DNA of 64,000 nucleotides from Kaistella pullorum (GTDB taxonomy: Bacteria > Bacteroidota > Bacteroidia > Flavobacteriales > Weeksellaceae): assembly GCF_014837035.1 (NCBI RefSeq), contig NZ_JACSPS010000001.1, forward strand, positions 428,374 to 492,373. Reading direction: 5' to 3'. This document shows positions 52,892-60,785 of the stretch, one piece after another (the first letter of the stretch is position 1; each line of letters opens with the position of its first letter). The translations under genes were made by a program, and so were the position numbers. Below the pieces are notes generated by a model. It did not search any database. It had not been told where the DNA came from and saw nothing but the letters and a program-made list of their open reading frames with translations.

Positions 52892-54202
52892 ATGGCTTTA
52901 TTAGAAAATATTCAAAATAATCACGCAGCTTTCCTTGAAACTCTGAAACACAGGTTTCTAGATAAAGACAGGACTTCCGCTTTGCAGAGATTCTTTCAGT
53001 ACGGTTTTCCGACCAGAAAAGATGAGGAATACAAATACACCAACCTGCGGGAAATCACTGAGAAAAACTACAATTTCTTCCCCAGCGAAGCGTATAATTT
53101 CCCGAAAGAAAAATTAGACGATCTGCTTTTAGGCGAAGAAAATTTTGACCGTGTAGTTTTCGTAAACGGGATTTTAAATAAGGAACTCTCGAAAATCAGC
53201 ATCGAAAATGTAGAATTTCTGTCGTTCAACTATGCGCTGAATGATCCGCTGCACAAAGAAGTGTTTGAAAAATATTTTGATAAGATTGCGGCCAAAAATC
53301 TCGCGTTCACCAACCTGAACAGCGCATACTGCAAACAAGGCTTTTTTCTTAAAGTTCCAAAGAATGTGGTAATCGAGAAACCCATTCATGTTTTCTATAT
53401 TTCACATAATCAGCACGATAACACGTTTTACAATACGCGGAACCTGCTCATTGCAGAAGCAGGTTCAAAAGTGGAAATCATTGAGAGTCATCACAATTTT
53501 GACGACCACTTCGTTCTTACAAACACTGTAACTGAAATTTTCACCTACCAAAACGCGAAAGCAGATTGGCACAAGCTGCAGAACGACAGCGACAATTCTT
53601 ACATGATCGATCATACGTTCGCGAAGCAGGAGCGAGACAGCCAAACCACTGTAAACACGTTTACATTCGGCGGAAAACTCGTACGTAACAACCTCGATTT
53701 CATTCATAATGGCGAGAATATCAATTCATTCATGAACGGAATCACGATCATCGGTGGCGAGCAGCTGGCCGATCATCACACCGCCGTGCATCATAACACA
53801 CCGCACTGCGAGTCTTACCAGAACTACAAGGGAATCTATAAAGACAAATCCCGCGGCGTGTTCAACGGAAAGGTTTTCGTGGACAAAATTGCTCAAAAAA
53901 CCAATGCTTACCAGCAAAACAACAATATTTTGCTCGATGAAGGTGCCTCTATTGACACCAAACCGCAACTTGAGATTTTTGCAGATGACGTAAAATGTTC
54001 GCACGGCTGTACCGTGGGGCAACTGAATGAAGAAGCGCTATTTTATCTCCGCGCGCGCGGTATTTCGAAGAAAGAAGCGCAGGCACTTCTGCTGTTCGCA
54101 TTTGCGAGCGATGCCATTCAAAATATTGATATTGAGCCTCTCAAAGTAAAAATATCGAATTTATTGGCTGAAAAACTTGGCGTAGAAAGTGAGTTCGAAT
54201 AA
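52892..54202 (+). CDS. sufD: Fe-S assembly protein SufD
   Basis: 436-aa SufBD-fold partner of SufB. N-terminal FPTRKDEEYKYTNL, central HHTAVHHNTPHCESYQNYKGIYKD, and C-terminal DDVKCSHGCTVGQLNEEALFYLRARG. Last gene of the suf operon, followed by a terminator. In related genomes sufS often comes next; here it does not. Confidence 0.95.
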   Translation: MALLENIQNNHAAFLETLKHRFLDKDRTSALQRFFQYGFPTRKDEEYKYTNLREITEKNYNFFPSEAYNFPKEKLDDLLLGEENFDRVVFVNGILNKELSKISIENVEFLSFNYALNDPLHKEVFEKYFDKIAAKNLAFTNLNSAYCKQGFFLKVPKNVVIEKPIHVFYISHNQHDNTFYNTRNLLIAEAGSKVEIIESHHNFDDHFVLTNTVTEIFTYQNAKADWHKLQNDSDNSYMIDHTFAKQERDSQTTVNTFTFGGKLVRNNLDFIHNGENINSFMNGITIIGGEQLADHHTAVHHNTPHCESYQNYKGIYKDKSRGVFNGKVFVDKIAQKTNAYQQNNNILLDEGASIDTKPQLEIFADDVKCSHGCTVGQLNEEALFYLRARGISKKEAQALLLFAFASDAIQNIDIEPLKVKISNLLAEKLGVESEFE

Positions 54203-54227
54203 TACGCTAAACATTACAGAACAGAAG

Positions 54228-54253
54228 ACGGGCACTGCAGCCCGTTTTTTTTT
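54228..54253 (+). terminator. suf operon terminator
   Basis: 6-bp GC-rich stem ACGGGC / GCCCGT with a 6-nt loop and nine T. Confidence 0.85.
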
Positions 54254-54269
54254 ATTGAATTCTGCGTCA

Positions 54270-54309
54270 GTGTGATTAAGCCCTGTTTTAGGGTCTAATA
54301 CCATCACAC
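54270..54309. repeat. Inverted repeat at the left edge of the 21-bp array
   Basis: Arms GTGTGAT (54270-54276) and ATCACAC (54303-54309) enclose a smaller TTAAGCCC / GGGTCTAA stem. The structure overlaps the first array unit. Confidence 0.5.
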
Positions 54310-54483
54310 CGCTGGCTTAAACAGCGCTTCTGAATGCTAAGATAACGTTGCTGCTGTTTAAAATTGCGCAGATGTTTATTAAGACAGCAGTATTAGGGTT
54401 TAAGACATTACATTTAAAGCCTAAAACCTTAAAATGAGGGCTTTAGACCTCAAAGGTACTGCCTTAGGCCTCATGTTTCCACT
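54295..54483. repeat. Nine-unit array with strict 21-bp period and TTAAGAC-like core
   Basis: Unit starts are 54295, 54316, 54337, 54358, 54379, 54400, 54421, 54442 and 54463. Cores in order: CTAATAC, CTTAAAC, CTAAGAT, TTAAAAT, TTAAGAC, TTAAGAC, CTAAAAC, TTTAGAC, CTTAGGC. Base 1 is always a pyrimidine, base 2 always T, base 4 always A, and base 10 of the unit is always a pyrimidine. The remaining 14-bp spacers differ. The array fills most of the 311-bp gap between convergent sufD and the mutase gene. No ORF is supported. Nature unknown: phased protein-binding sites or an old tandem repeat. Confidence 0.7.
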
Positions 54484-54513
54484 AAAATGAATTATTAAAG
54501 GGGAGTTTTTGTC

Positions 54514-56631
54514 TTAATTTAAATATTCTTCCAAGATTTCACATGCCGATTTAGGCAAATTGGTTCCGGGCCCGAAGATATGATCGGCACCATTCTGATA
54601 AAGAAATTCATAATCCTGCTGGGGGATTACGCCGCCCACCACAATTTTTATATCATCAGCGCCTAACTTCTTAAGTTCCTCCACTACCTGCGGCACCAAA
54701 GTTTTATGTCCGGCTGCTAAAGACGAGACGCCCAGTATATGAATGTCGTTTTCCACCGCCTGTTTCGCCACTTCCTCCGGCGTTTGGAACAAAGGTGCCA
54801 CATCCACATCAAATCCCATATCAGCAAAAGCCGTCGCCACTACTTTAGCCCCGCGGTCATGTCCGTCCTGGCCCATTTTCACCACCATAATGCGTGGTCT
54901 CCTTCCTTCCTGATCTTCAAATTTCTGTGTAAGCTCCAGTGCTCTGCTGAAATATTCATTTTTACTTGCATTCATCGCATAAACACCTTGTATTGTTCTT
55001 ATGTTCGCTTTATAGCGTCCGAAACTTTCTTCCATCGCGTCGCTCATTTCGCCCAGAGTGACACGTCTGCGCGCGGCTTCTATACAGATTTCGAGCAGAT
55101 TTCCGTCGCTGTTCGCTGCGGCAGATTTCAACTTATCGAGGATTTCTGCAACATCGTCGCTGTTTCGGTTTGATTTTATTTCGCTGAGTCTTTCAACCTG
55201 CTTTCTGCGCACCTCGGAATTATCAATATCCAGGATATCGAGATCCATTTGTTTCTGTGAAGATTTAAAAGCATTCACGCCGATGATGAATTCCTCACCA
55301 CTGTCGATTTTCGCCTGCTTCCTGGCAGCAGCTTCTTCAATACGCATCTTGGGGATTCCTGCTTCGATGGCCTTTGTCATTCCGCCTTCTTCTTCTACTT
55401 CACTGATGAATTTCATCGCCTCCTCAATCATTTTCTGCGTAAGACTTTCTACCAAATGACTGCCGCCAAAAGGATCCACGACATCGCAAATTCCACTTTC
55501 GTGCTGAAGGATAAGCTGCGTATTTCTCGCGATCTTAGCTGAATAATCCGTAGGTAGCGCGATCGCTTCATCCAGTGCGTTGGTATGCAGCGACTGTGTG
55601 CCCCCCAAAGCCGAAGACAGTGCTTCGATTGCGGTGCGTGTGATATTGTTGAAGGGTTCCTGCTCCGTAAGGCTCCAGCCGGAAGTTTGAGAATGCGTCC
55701 TGAGCGCCAGTGATTTTGGATTTTTCGGATTAAACTGCTGCAGAAGATCAGCCCAAATGACGCGCGCAGCACGCATTTTAGCAATTTCCATAAAGTGATT
55801 CATCCCTATCGCCCAAAAGAATGAAAGTCGCGGAGCAAAATCATCGATTTTCATTCCGGCTTTAATTCCGGTGCGAACATATTCAAGCCCGTCTGCGAGT
55901 GTATAAGCCATTTCCAGGACCGGCGTTGCACCAGCTTCCTGCATATGATAACCTGATATAGATATCGAATTGAATTTCGGGATGTTCGTGGATGTATATT
56001 CGAAAATATCAGCAATAATCTTCATTGAAGGCGTGGGCGGATAAATGTAGGTGTTCCGCACCATGAATTCCTTAAGGATATCATTCTGGATAGTTCCTGA
56101 AAGTTTTTCATGGGAAACGCCCTGCTCTTCCGCGGCAACGATATAGAAAGCCAGAATGGGTAGCACAGCACCGTTCATCGTCATAGAAACCGAAATGTGA
56201 TCCAGCGGAATCTCATCAAACAGAATTTTCATATCTTCTACTGAATCTATAGCAACACCGGCCTTTCCCACGTCTCCTACCACGCGGGGATGATCAGAAT
56301 CGTAACCGCGGTGGGTCGCCAGATCAAAAGCCACGGAAAGTCCTTTCTGACCCGCCGCCAAATTTCTTCTGTAAAAAGCATTGGACTCTTCAGCTGTTGA
56401 AAAACCTGCATACTGGCGGATTGTCCAGGGTTTTTGAACGTACATCGTCGCATAAGGTCCGCGCAGATACGGTGCGATGCCAGCAGAATACTGTTTCTCT
56501 GTGAATTGCCGTGAATCCTCAGCGGTGTACAGAGACTTCATCTCCAGGCCGTCCTTCTCAAAAAAGTAAAGTTCCCTGGCGGTGCTTTTAGGTGAGAAGT
56601 CTGGTTCTGTATTTTTGATTTTACGGCGCAT
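54514..56631 (-). CDS. scpA: Methylmalonyl-CoA mutase, large (catalytic) subunit
   Basis: 705-aa adenosylcobalamin enzyme interconverting methylmalonyl-CoA and succinyl-CoA. The N-terminal TIM barrel has [21 protein letters not shown] and [20 protein letters not shown]; the C-terminal B12 domain has the DGHDRG motif with the cobalt-ligand His, then SSLAAGH and VVGGVIP. The ATG at 56631 (MRRKIKN) is preferred to an upstream frame extension. The small subunit (mutA), often adjacent in this phylum, is absent from the window; the chain has the length of a full catalytic subunit. Confidence 0.94.
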   Translation of the reverse strand: MRRKIKNTEPDFSPKSTARELYFFEKDGLEMKSLYTAEDSRQFTEKQYSAGIAPYLRGPYATMYVQKPWTIRQYAGFSTAEESNAFYRRNLAAGQKGLSVAFDLATHRGYDSDHPRVVGDVGKAGVAIDSVEDMKILFDEIPLDHISVSMTMNGAVLPILAFYIVAAEEQGVSHEKLSGTIQNDILKEFMVRNTYIYPPTPSMKIIADIFEYTSTNIPKFNSISISGYHMQEAGATPVLEMAYTLADGLEYVRTGIKAGMKIDDFAPRLSFFWAIGMNHFMEIAKMRAARVIWADLLQQFNPKNPKSLALRTHSQTSGWSLTEQEPFNNITRTAIEALSSALGGTQSLHTNALDEAIALPTDYSAKIARNTQLILQHESGICDVVDPFGGSHLVESLTQKMIEEAMKFISEVEEEGGMTKAIEAGIPKMRIEEAAARKQAKIDSGEEFIIGVNAFKSSQKQMDLDILDIDNSEVRRKQVERLSEIKSNRNSDDVAEILDKLKSAAANSDGNLLEICIEAARRRVTLGEMSDAMEESFGRYKANIRTIQGVYAMNASKNEYFSRALELTQKFEDQEGRRPRIMVVKMGQDGHDRGAKVVATAFADMGFDVDVAPLFQTPEEVAKQAVENDIHILGVSSLAAGHKTLVPQVVEELKKLGADDIKIVVGGVIPQQDYEFLYQNGADHIFGPGTNLPKSACEILEEYLN

Positions 56632-56748
56632 TTTTGAAGGATTTATTTGAAGCGTAAAGTTACGAATTTTGGTATGTTCGCGTAGGCCGGATATTGGCAT
56701 AAAAAAAGTCTTTCCGAAGAAAGACTTTAAAAATATCCTGAGAACAGG

Positions 56749-57015
56749 TTATTTTGTGATGTTTCCGTCGCCATCAGTTGCGTCGTTAGCCGCATCTTTC
56801 ACTTCGTTAGCACCGTCTTTGATAGCTGCACCTGTAGAATCCAAAGCGTTATCTACTGCGCTTGAGTCAGACATTACCGGAAGTGAATCTGCATCCACTA
56901 CTACTACTGCATCAGCAGAATCAGCGTTAACGTCAGTTGCTGTAGTGTCAGTTTTTTTACAAGAGATTAGCGTTACTGCTGCGAAAGCCGCCGCCATGAA
57001 GATTGATTTTTTCAT
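56749..57015 (-). CDS. Small lipoprotein, Asp/Ala/Ser-rich
   Basis: 88 aa starting at MKKSIF; lipoprotein signal VTLISC (lipidated Cys19) followed by KKTD. The rest is low-complexity Asp, Ala, Val, Ser and Thr, acidic and probably disordered, ending in an amphipathic helix (AAIKDGANEVKDAANDAT). Its promoter lies at 57037-57065. A similar small lipoprotein follows at 57144. Function unknown. Confidence 0.6.
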   Translation of the reverse strand: MKKSIFMAAAFAAVTLISCKKTDTTATDVNADSADAVVVVDADSLPVMSDSSAVDNALDSTGAAIKDGANEVKDAANDATDGDGNITK

Positions 57016-57036
57016 AAGATAAAATTTTAATGACTG

Positions 57037-57065
57037 CAAATATAAACAATTTGGCGAATTACCAA
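57037..57065 (-). promoter_or_regulatory. Promoter of the 88-aa lipoprotein gene
   Basis: Minus strand: TTG (plus 57063-57065), 18 bp, TATATTTG (plus 57037-57044), 21 bp before the ATG. Confidence 0.55.
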
Positions 57066-57143
57066 TATTTATATCGAAATCATTATACGGCACAAAAAAA
57101 TGGGCTAACGCCCATATTTTTGCTTATTACGATAATACGGAGA

Positions 57144-57383
57144 TTATCTCGCAGAATCTGCATCAGTAGTGGTACCAGTGCCCGTTCCTGTAGCATCTGG
57201 CATCACAGTAGTGTTGATAGAATCTGCATTTGGTGCAGCCATCGTATCCGGGCTTACCATCATCGAGTCAGTAGTACCAGTCATCGAAGAATCTGTGCTC
57301 ATGTTTTCTGTGTTTTCAGATTTCTTGCATGAAGAAAGTGCAAAAGCAACAACAGCGATGCCGACAAATAAGGTTTTTTTCAT
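57144..57383 (-). CDS. Small lipoprotein, Thr/Ser/Met/Asp-rich
   Basis: 79 aa with lipoprotein signal FALSSC (lipidated Cys19) followed by KKSENTEN. Mature region is made of short Thr/Asp/Ser/Met-rich stretches, disordered, acidic. Same layout (SC-KK then low complexity) as the neighbouring 88-aa lipoprotein, suggesting a shared origin or role. No family recognised. Confidence 0.6.
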   Translation of the reverse strand: MKKTLFVGIAVVAFALSSCKKSENTENMSTDSSMTGTTDSMMVSPDTMAAPNADSINTTVMPDATGTGTGTTTDADSAR

Positions 57384-57450
57384 AATAATTGTTTTTTAAG
57401 TTGTAATGTGCTGACTAAATTACATATTTTATTTAAATAACGATTATTTA

Positions 57451-58536
57451 TTAATAATTATCTTCTTCGCCTTTCATTTTTTCTGCATTCTCAGCCATGA
57501 TCACGGCATCGATCATTTCCTGGAGGTCGCCATTCATGTACGCATCAAGATTATAAATGGATTTATTAATCCGGTGATCGGTCACACGGCCCTGCGGATA
57601 GTTATAAGTCTTGATCTTTGCCGAACGGTCACCGGTAGAAACCATAGTTTTCCGCTGAGCAGCAATATCGCCCTGCACTTTCTGAAGTTCTATATCGTAA
57701 AGTTTCGTCCGCAACATCTCCATCGCCAGTTCGCGGTTCGCAAGCTGAGAACGAGCCTGCTGGCAGACAACTACCAATCCGGAAGGTTTGTGCGTAAGCT
57801 GAACCTTCGTCTCCACTTTGTTTACGTTTTGTCCACCCGCGCCGCCGGAACGCGAAGTCTGCATCTCAATGTCCGCGGGATTCAGTTCGAAATCCACTTC
57901 TTCGGCTTCCGGAAGTACAGCCACGGTGATCGCAGAAGTATGAACACGACCCTGAGATTCGGTTTCAGGCACACGCTGCACGCGGTGAACACCCGATTCG
58001 AACTTCATAATGCCGTACACTCCCTCACCTTCCACTTTCATGATAAGTTCCTTGTATCCTTTGGAGGCTTCATTCGCATCGGTGATTTCGTGTCGCCAGC
58101 CCTTTGTCTTGAAGAACATGGCGTACGCACGGTACACATCCTCTACAAAAATGGCTGCCTCATCCCCACCAGTTCCCGCGCGAAGTTCAACGATAACGTT
58201 CTTATCATCTGCAGGATCTTTTGGAATAAGCAATACTTTCAGCTGCTCCTCGATGCCCGGAATTTTGTCCAACGCCTCATTCTTTTCCATCTTGGCCATT
58301 TCCATGAACTCGCGGTCTGAGCCATCAGCGATGATTTCATCTGATTCCTGAATGGTCTGTAATGCCTGCGTATACTGATCAAATACTGTAACAATCTTAC
58401 CGAGGTCACTGTATTCTTTATTCAGTGCGGAGTATTTTTTCTGATCAGAAATTACGTCGGGCTGGATAATGAGGTCAGCAACTTCGTTATAGCGCTGTTT
58501 TATGGCTTCAAGCTTTGGAATGAGCGATTTGGACAT
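57451..58536 (-). CDS. prfA: Peptide chain release factor 1
   Basis: 361-aa class I release factor reading UAA/UAG. The GGQ motif lies in [14 protein letters not shown]; the codon-recognition PxT site reads PET in [12 protein letters not shown], a known RF1 variant of PAT/PVT. Start at [10 protein letters not shown] (58536), with a well-formed promoter 20 bp upstream; the longer frame has no family support. Confidence 0.96.
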   Translation of the reverse strand: MSKSLIPKLEAIKQRYNEVADLIIQPDVISDQKKYSALNKEYSDLGKIVTVFDQYTQALQTIQESDEIIADGSDREFMEMAKMEKNEALDKIPGIEEQLKVLLIPKDPADDKNVIVELRAGTGGDEAAIFVEDVYRAYAMFFKTKGWRHEITDANEASKGYKELIMKVEGEGVYGIMKFESGVHRVQRVPETESQGRVHTSAITVAVLPEAEEVDFELNPADIEMQTSRSGGAGGQNVNKVETKVQLTHKPSGLVVVCQQARSQLANRELAMEMLRTKLYDIELQKVQGDIAAQRKTMVSTGDRSAKIKTYNYPQGRVTDHRINKSIYNLDAYMNGDLQEMIDAVIMAENAEKMKGEEDNY

Positions 58537-58555
58537 TTTAAAAAAAATTTGTGCG

Positions 58556-58584
58556 CAAAGATAGTGAATTGTGGAAAGAGCAAA
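58556..58584 (-). promoter_or_regulatory. prfA promoter
   Basis: Minus strand: TTTG (plus 58581-58584), 17 bp, TATCTTTG (plus 58556-58563); both exact. Confidence 0.75.
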
Positions 58585-58652
58585 GTAAGAAGTTGCAGAC
58601 CGAAATACCGCAAGCACGAACTAAACGTTTCGGGAGGGAATCTCCCCAGTCT

Positions 58653-58720
58653 TATAGCCCGGATTGCAATGGCAGCCCACGCGGCGCGCCAGCGCCGCGT
58701 GGCTAAAATGGAAAGCCGGA
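58653..58720. repeat. Dispersed intergenic repeat, family R, copy 3 (diverged)
   Basis: TAGCCCGGATTGCAATGGCA, then a GC-rich hairpin (CCACGCGGCGC / GCGCCGCGTGG), then CTAAAATGGAAAGCCGG. The flanks correspond to those of copies at 8741 and 32145, but the hairpin is replaced by a different, longer GC palindrome. It occupies the 329-bp gap upstream of prfA, which also holds the prfA promoter and a terminator. Confidence 0.6.
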
Positions 58721-58767
58721 AGGGTGTCCGCAAGCTGCAAAACCCATGTTGCTCCTTAAAATCAGGC

Positions 58768-58800
58768 AAAAAAAATCAGGTTCCGTAAACGAAACCTGAC
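58768..58800 (-). terminator. Terminator of the 95-aa membrane protein gene
   Basis: Minus strand stem TCAGGTT / AACCTGA with further CG pairs in the loop, followed by a run of T (plus-strand A run 58768-58775). Confidence 0.8.
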
Positions 58801-58865
58801 CGATATATGATATGTTGCTCAGTGATCGCTTTTCCCGGGAGTAAAGTGGGAAGCGATGACATCAA

Positions 58866-59153
58866 CTAGTGATGACCGTGACTATCGTGGCTGTGCAAAA
58901 ACGGGCCGCGACCTTTCGGATTGCTGTAAACAAGTTCTACACCTTCCTGCTCTGTAAGAATCTTGCGGCGTACATCCTCAGGATCAAACGGTTTTGTTTT
59001 GCCGAAATATTCCATAAGACCGGACGTCAGCCAAATAGGGATTACGTATCCGAAGAACATAAATATACACCAGAATCCTACGAGGAACATGATGATGAAA
59101 TAAACCGTCCAAAGGAACTGATAAAACGGGAAGAATGAGGATAAGATCAACAT
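58866..59153 (-). CDS. Small membrane protein of unknown function
   Basis: 95 aa from ATG 59153 (MLILSS). One long or two short hydrophobic helices (about 10-45, rich in Phe and Trp), then a soluble tail with PFDPEDVRRKILTEQEGVELV and a His-rich end (HSHDSHGHH) that may bind metal. No family recognised. Own promoter at 59170-59200 and own terminator. The frame is open further upstream but the promoter places the start here. Confidence 0.65.
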   Translation of the reverse strand: MLILSSFFPFYQFLWTVYFIIMFLVGFWCIFMFFGYVIPIWLTSGLMEYFGKTKPFDPEDVRRKILTEQEGVELVYSNPKGRGPFLHSHDSHGHH

Positions 59154-59169
59154 TGCAAATGATTTTAGG

Positions 59170-59200
59170 CAAAAGTAGGACAAATTTTGTTTCGGGCAAA
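59170..59200 (-). promoter_or_regulatory. Promoter of the 95-aa membrane protein gene
   Basis: Minus strand: TTTG (plus 59197-59200), 19 bp, TACTTTTG (plus 59170-59177), 16 bp before the ATG. Confidence 0.7.
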
Positions 59201-59297
59201 GAATTTTCACGGAATATTCGGCTGGGGTGGTAAACTCCTGAGACTTTTCCACCATGAAATCTAAGTGAAACGGACCGCTGATTTTAGTGAATAATCG

Positions 59298-59305
59298 TAA
59301 CTTTG
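59298..59305 (+). promoter_or_regulatory. -7 element (TAACTTTG) for fumC
   Basis: Exact TAnnTTTG match 24 bp before the ATG at 59330; -33 weak. Confidence 0.5.
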
Positions 59306-59329
59306 AGTCGTACTATTAAATACCAAAAA

Positions 59330-60712
59330 ATGAACTACAGAACAGAACATGACACGATGGGCGAGGTACAGGTTCCTGCCGAAAAATTCTGGGCCGCACA
59401 GACGGAGCGTTCCCGCAATAATTTCAAGATTGGTCCGGAAGGATCAATGCCGCAGGAAATCATCGAGGCTTTTGCTTACCTGAAAAAAGCCGCGGCTTAT
59501 ACCAATGCAGAATTGGGAGTTTTGCCAACGGAAAAACGTGATATGATCGCAAAGGTTTGTGACGAGATACTTGCCGGTGAACTGAATGACCAGTTTCCGC
59601 TCGTGATCTGGCAAACCGGTTCGGGCACACAGAGCAACATGAATGTGAATGAAGTGATCTCGAACAAAGCGCACGTAAATAACGGTGGGAAACTGGGCGA
59701 CAAATCGATCATCCATCCAAACGATGACGTAAACAAGTCTCAAAGTTCAAATGATACCTTCCCAACCGCCATGCATATTGCCGCCTACAAAAAAGTGGTG
59801 GAACATACGCTGCCGGCTGTGGAAAAACTGCGCGATACGCTGCAGCAGAAAACGGAAGAATTTAAAGATATCGTAAAAATTGGCCGCACACACCTGATGG
59901 ATGCTACGCCGCTTACCCTTGGCCAGGAGTTTTCGGGCTATGTCGCACAGCTTGATTATGCAGTGAAAGCCATTACCAACACTTTAGACCATCTTCAGGA
60001 AATTGCGCTCGGTGGAACTGCTGTTGGAACCGGCCTGAACACCCCGAAAGGTTATGACGTACTGGTAGCAAAATATATTTCTGAATTTACGGGTCTTCCC
60101 TTTGAAACGGCACCCAATAAATTTGAAGCGCTGGCCGCACACGATGCCATTGTAGAAAGTCACGGTGCTTTGAAGCAGTTAGCTGTAGCGCTCTATAAAA
60201 TTGCACAGGACATCCGAATGTTAGCATCCGGACCGCGCAGCGGAATTGGAGAAATACACATTCCGGAGAATGAACCGGGCTCCTCTATCATGCCTGGAAA
60301 GGTGAATCCAACACAGAATGAAGCCATTACAATGGTTTGCGCACAGGTTTTGGGTAATGATACCACCATTTCATTCTCAGGAACGCAGGGGAACTATGAG
60401 CTGAACGTTTTCAAGCCGGTGATGGCGTACAACTTCCTCCAATCTGCGCAGCTTCTGGGCGATGCGTGCATTTCGTTTAACGATCACTGTGCAGTAGGTA
60501 TTGAAGCCAACAAGCCACGGATTAAGGAGCTTGTAGATAAATCTTTAATGCTTGTTACTGCGCTGAACACACACATCGGGTATGAGAATGCTGCCAAAAT
60601 AGCAAAGACAGCCCACAAAAACGGCACGACGCTGAAAGAAGAAGCTGTAAACCTAGGACTCGTAACTGCTGAGCAGTTTGATGAATGGGTGAGAGCGGAG
60701 GATATGGTCTAG
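59330..60712 (+). CDS. fumC: Fumarate hydratase class II
   Basis: 460-aa iron-independent fumarase of the TCA cycle. Signature [15 protein letters not shown], plus [27 protein letters not shown] and [11 protein letters not shown]. The start [12 protein letters not shown] is the family N-terminus; the upstream frame starts within the promoter. Followed by a strong terminator. Confidence 0.96.
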   Translation: MNYRTEHDTMGEVQVPAEKFWAAQTERSRNNFKIGPEGSMPQEIIEAFAYLKKAAAYTNAELGVLPTEKRDMIAKVCDEILAGELNDQFPLVIWQTGSGTQSNMNVNEVISNKAHVNNGGKLGDKSIIHPNDDVNKSQSSNDTFPTAMHIAAYKKVVEHTLPAVEKLRDTLQQKTEEFKDIVKIGRTHLMDATPLTLGQEFSGYVAQLDYAVKAITNTLDHLQEIALGGTAVGTGLNTPKGYDVLVAKYISEFTGLPFETAPNKFEALAAHDAIVESHGALKQLAVALYKIAQDIRMLASGPRSGIGEIHIPENEPGSSIMPGKVNPTQNEAITMVCAQVLGNDTTISFSGTQGNYELNVFKPVMAYNFLQSAQLLGDACISFNDHCAVGIEANKPRIKELVDKSLMLVTALNTHIGYENAAKIAKTAHKNGTTLKEEAVNLGLVTAEQFDEWVRAEDMV

Positions 60713-60729
60713 TATCTAATTTAAAATAC

Positions 60730-60769
60730 AAAAGCGCAATCTTAATTTTGGATTGCGCTTTTCTTTATT
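60730..60769. terminator. Terminator between fumC and recN
   Basis: Perfect 12-bp stem AAAAGCGCAATC / GATTGCGCTTTT with a 9-nt loop and T-rich tail; the A-rich left side also serves the leftward recN transcript. Confidence 0.88.
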
Positions 60770-60785
60770 TTTTAATGGTTTAAAT

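Noticed and set aside
54295-54483. CRISPR array
   Set aside because: The repeated core is only 7 bp with 14-bp spacers; CRISPR repeats are 21-47 bp and near-identical. No cas gene is in the window.
57574-58320. 248-aa plus-strand frame opposite prfA
   Set aside because: Antisense to a universally conserved gene with a good promoter; composition rich in His/Phe/Arg as expected for a shadow.
58500-58769. 89-aa minus-strand frame upstream of prfA
   Set aside because: It runs through repeat family R and the prfA promoter, and its Arg/Ala/Leu composition comes from the GC palindrome.
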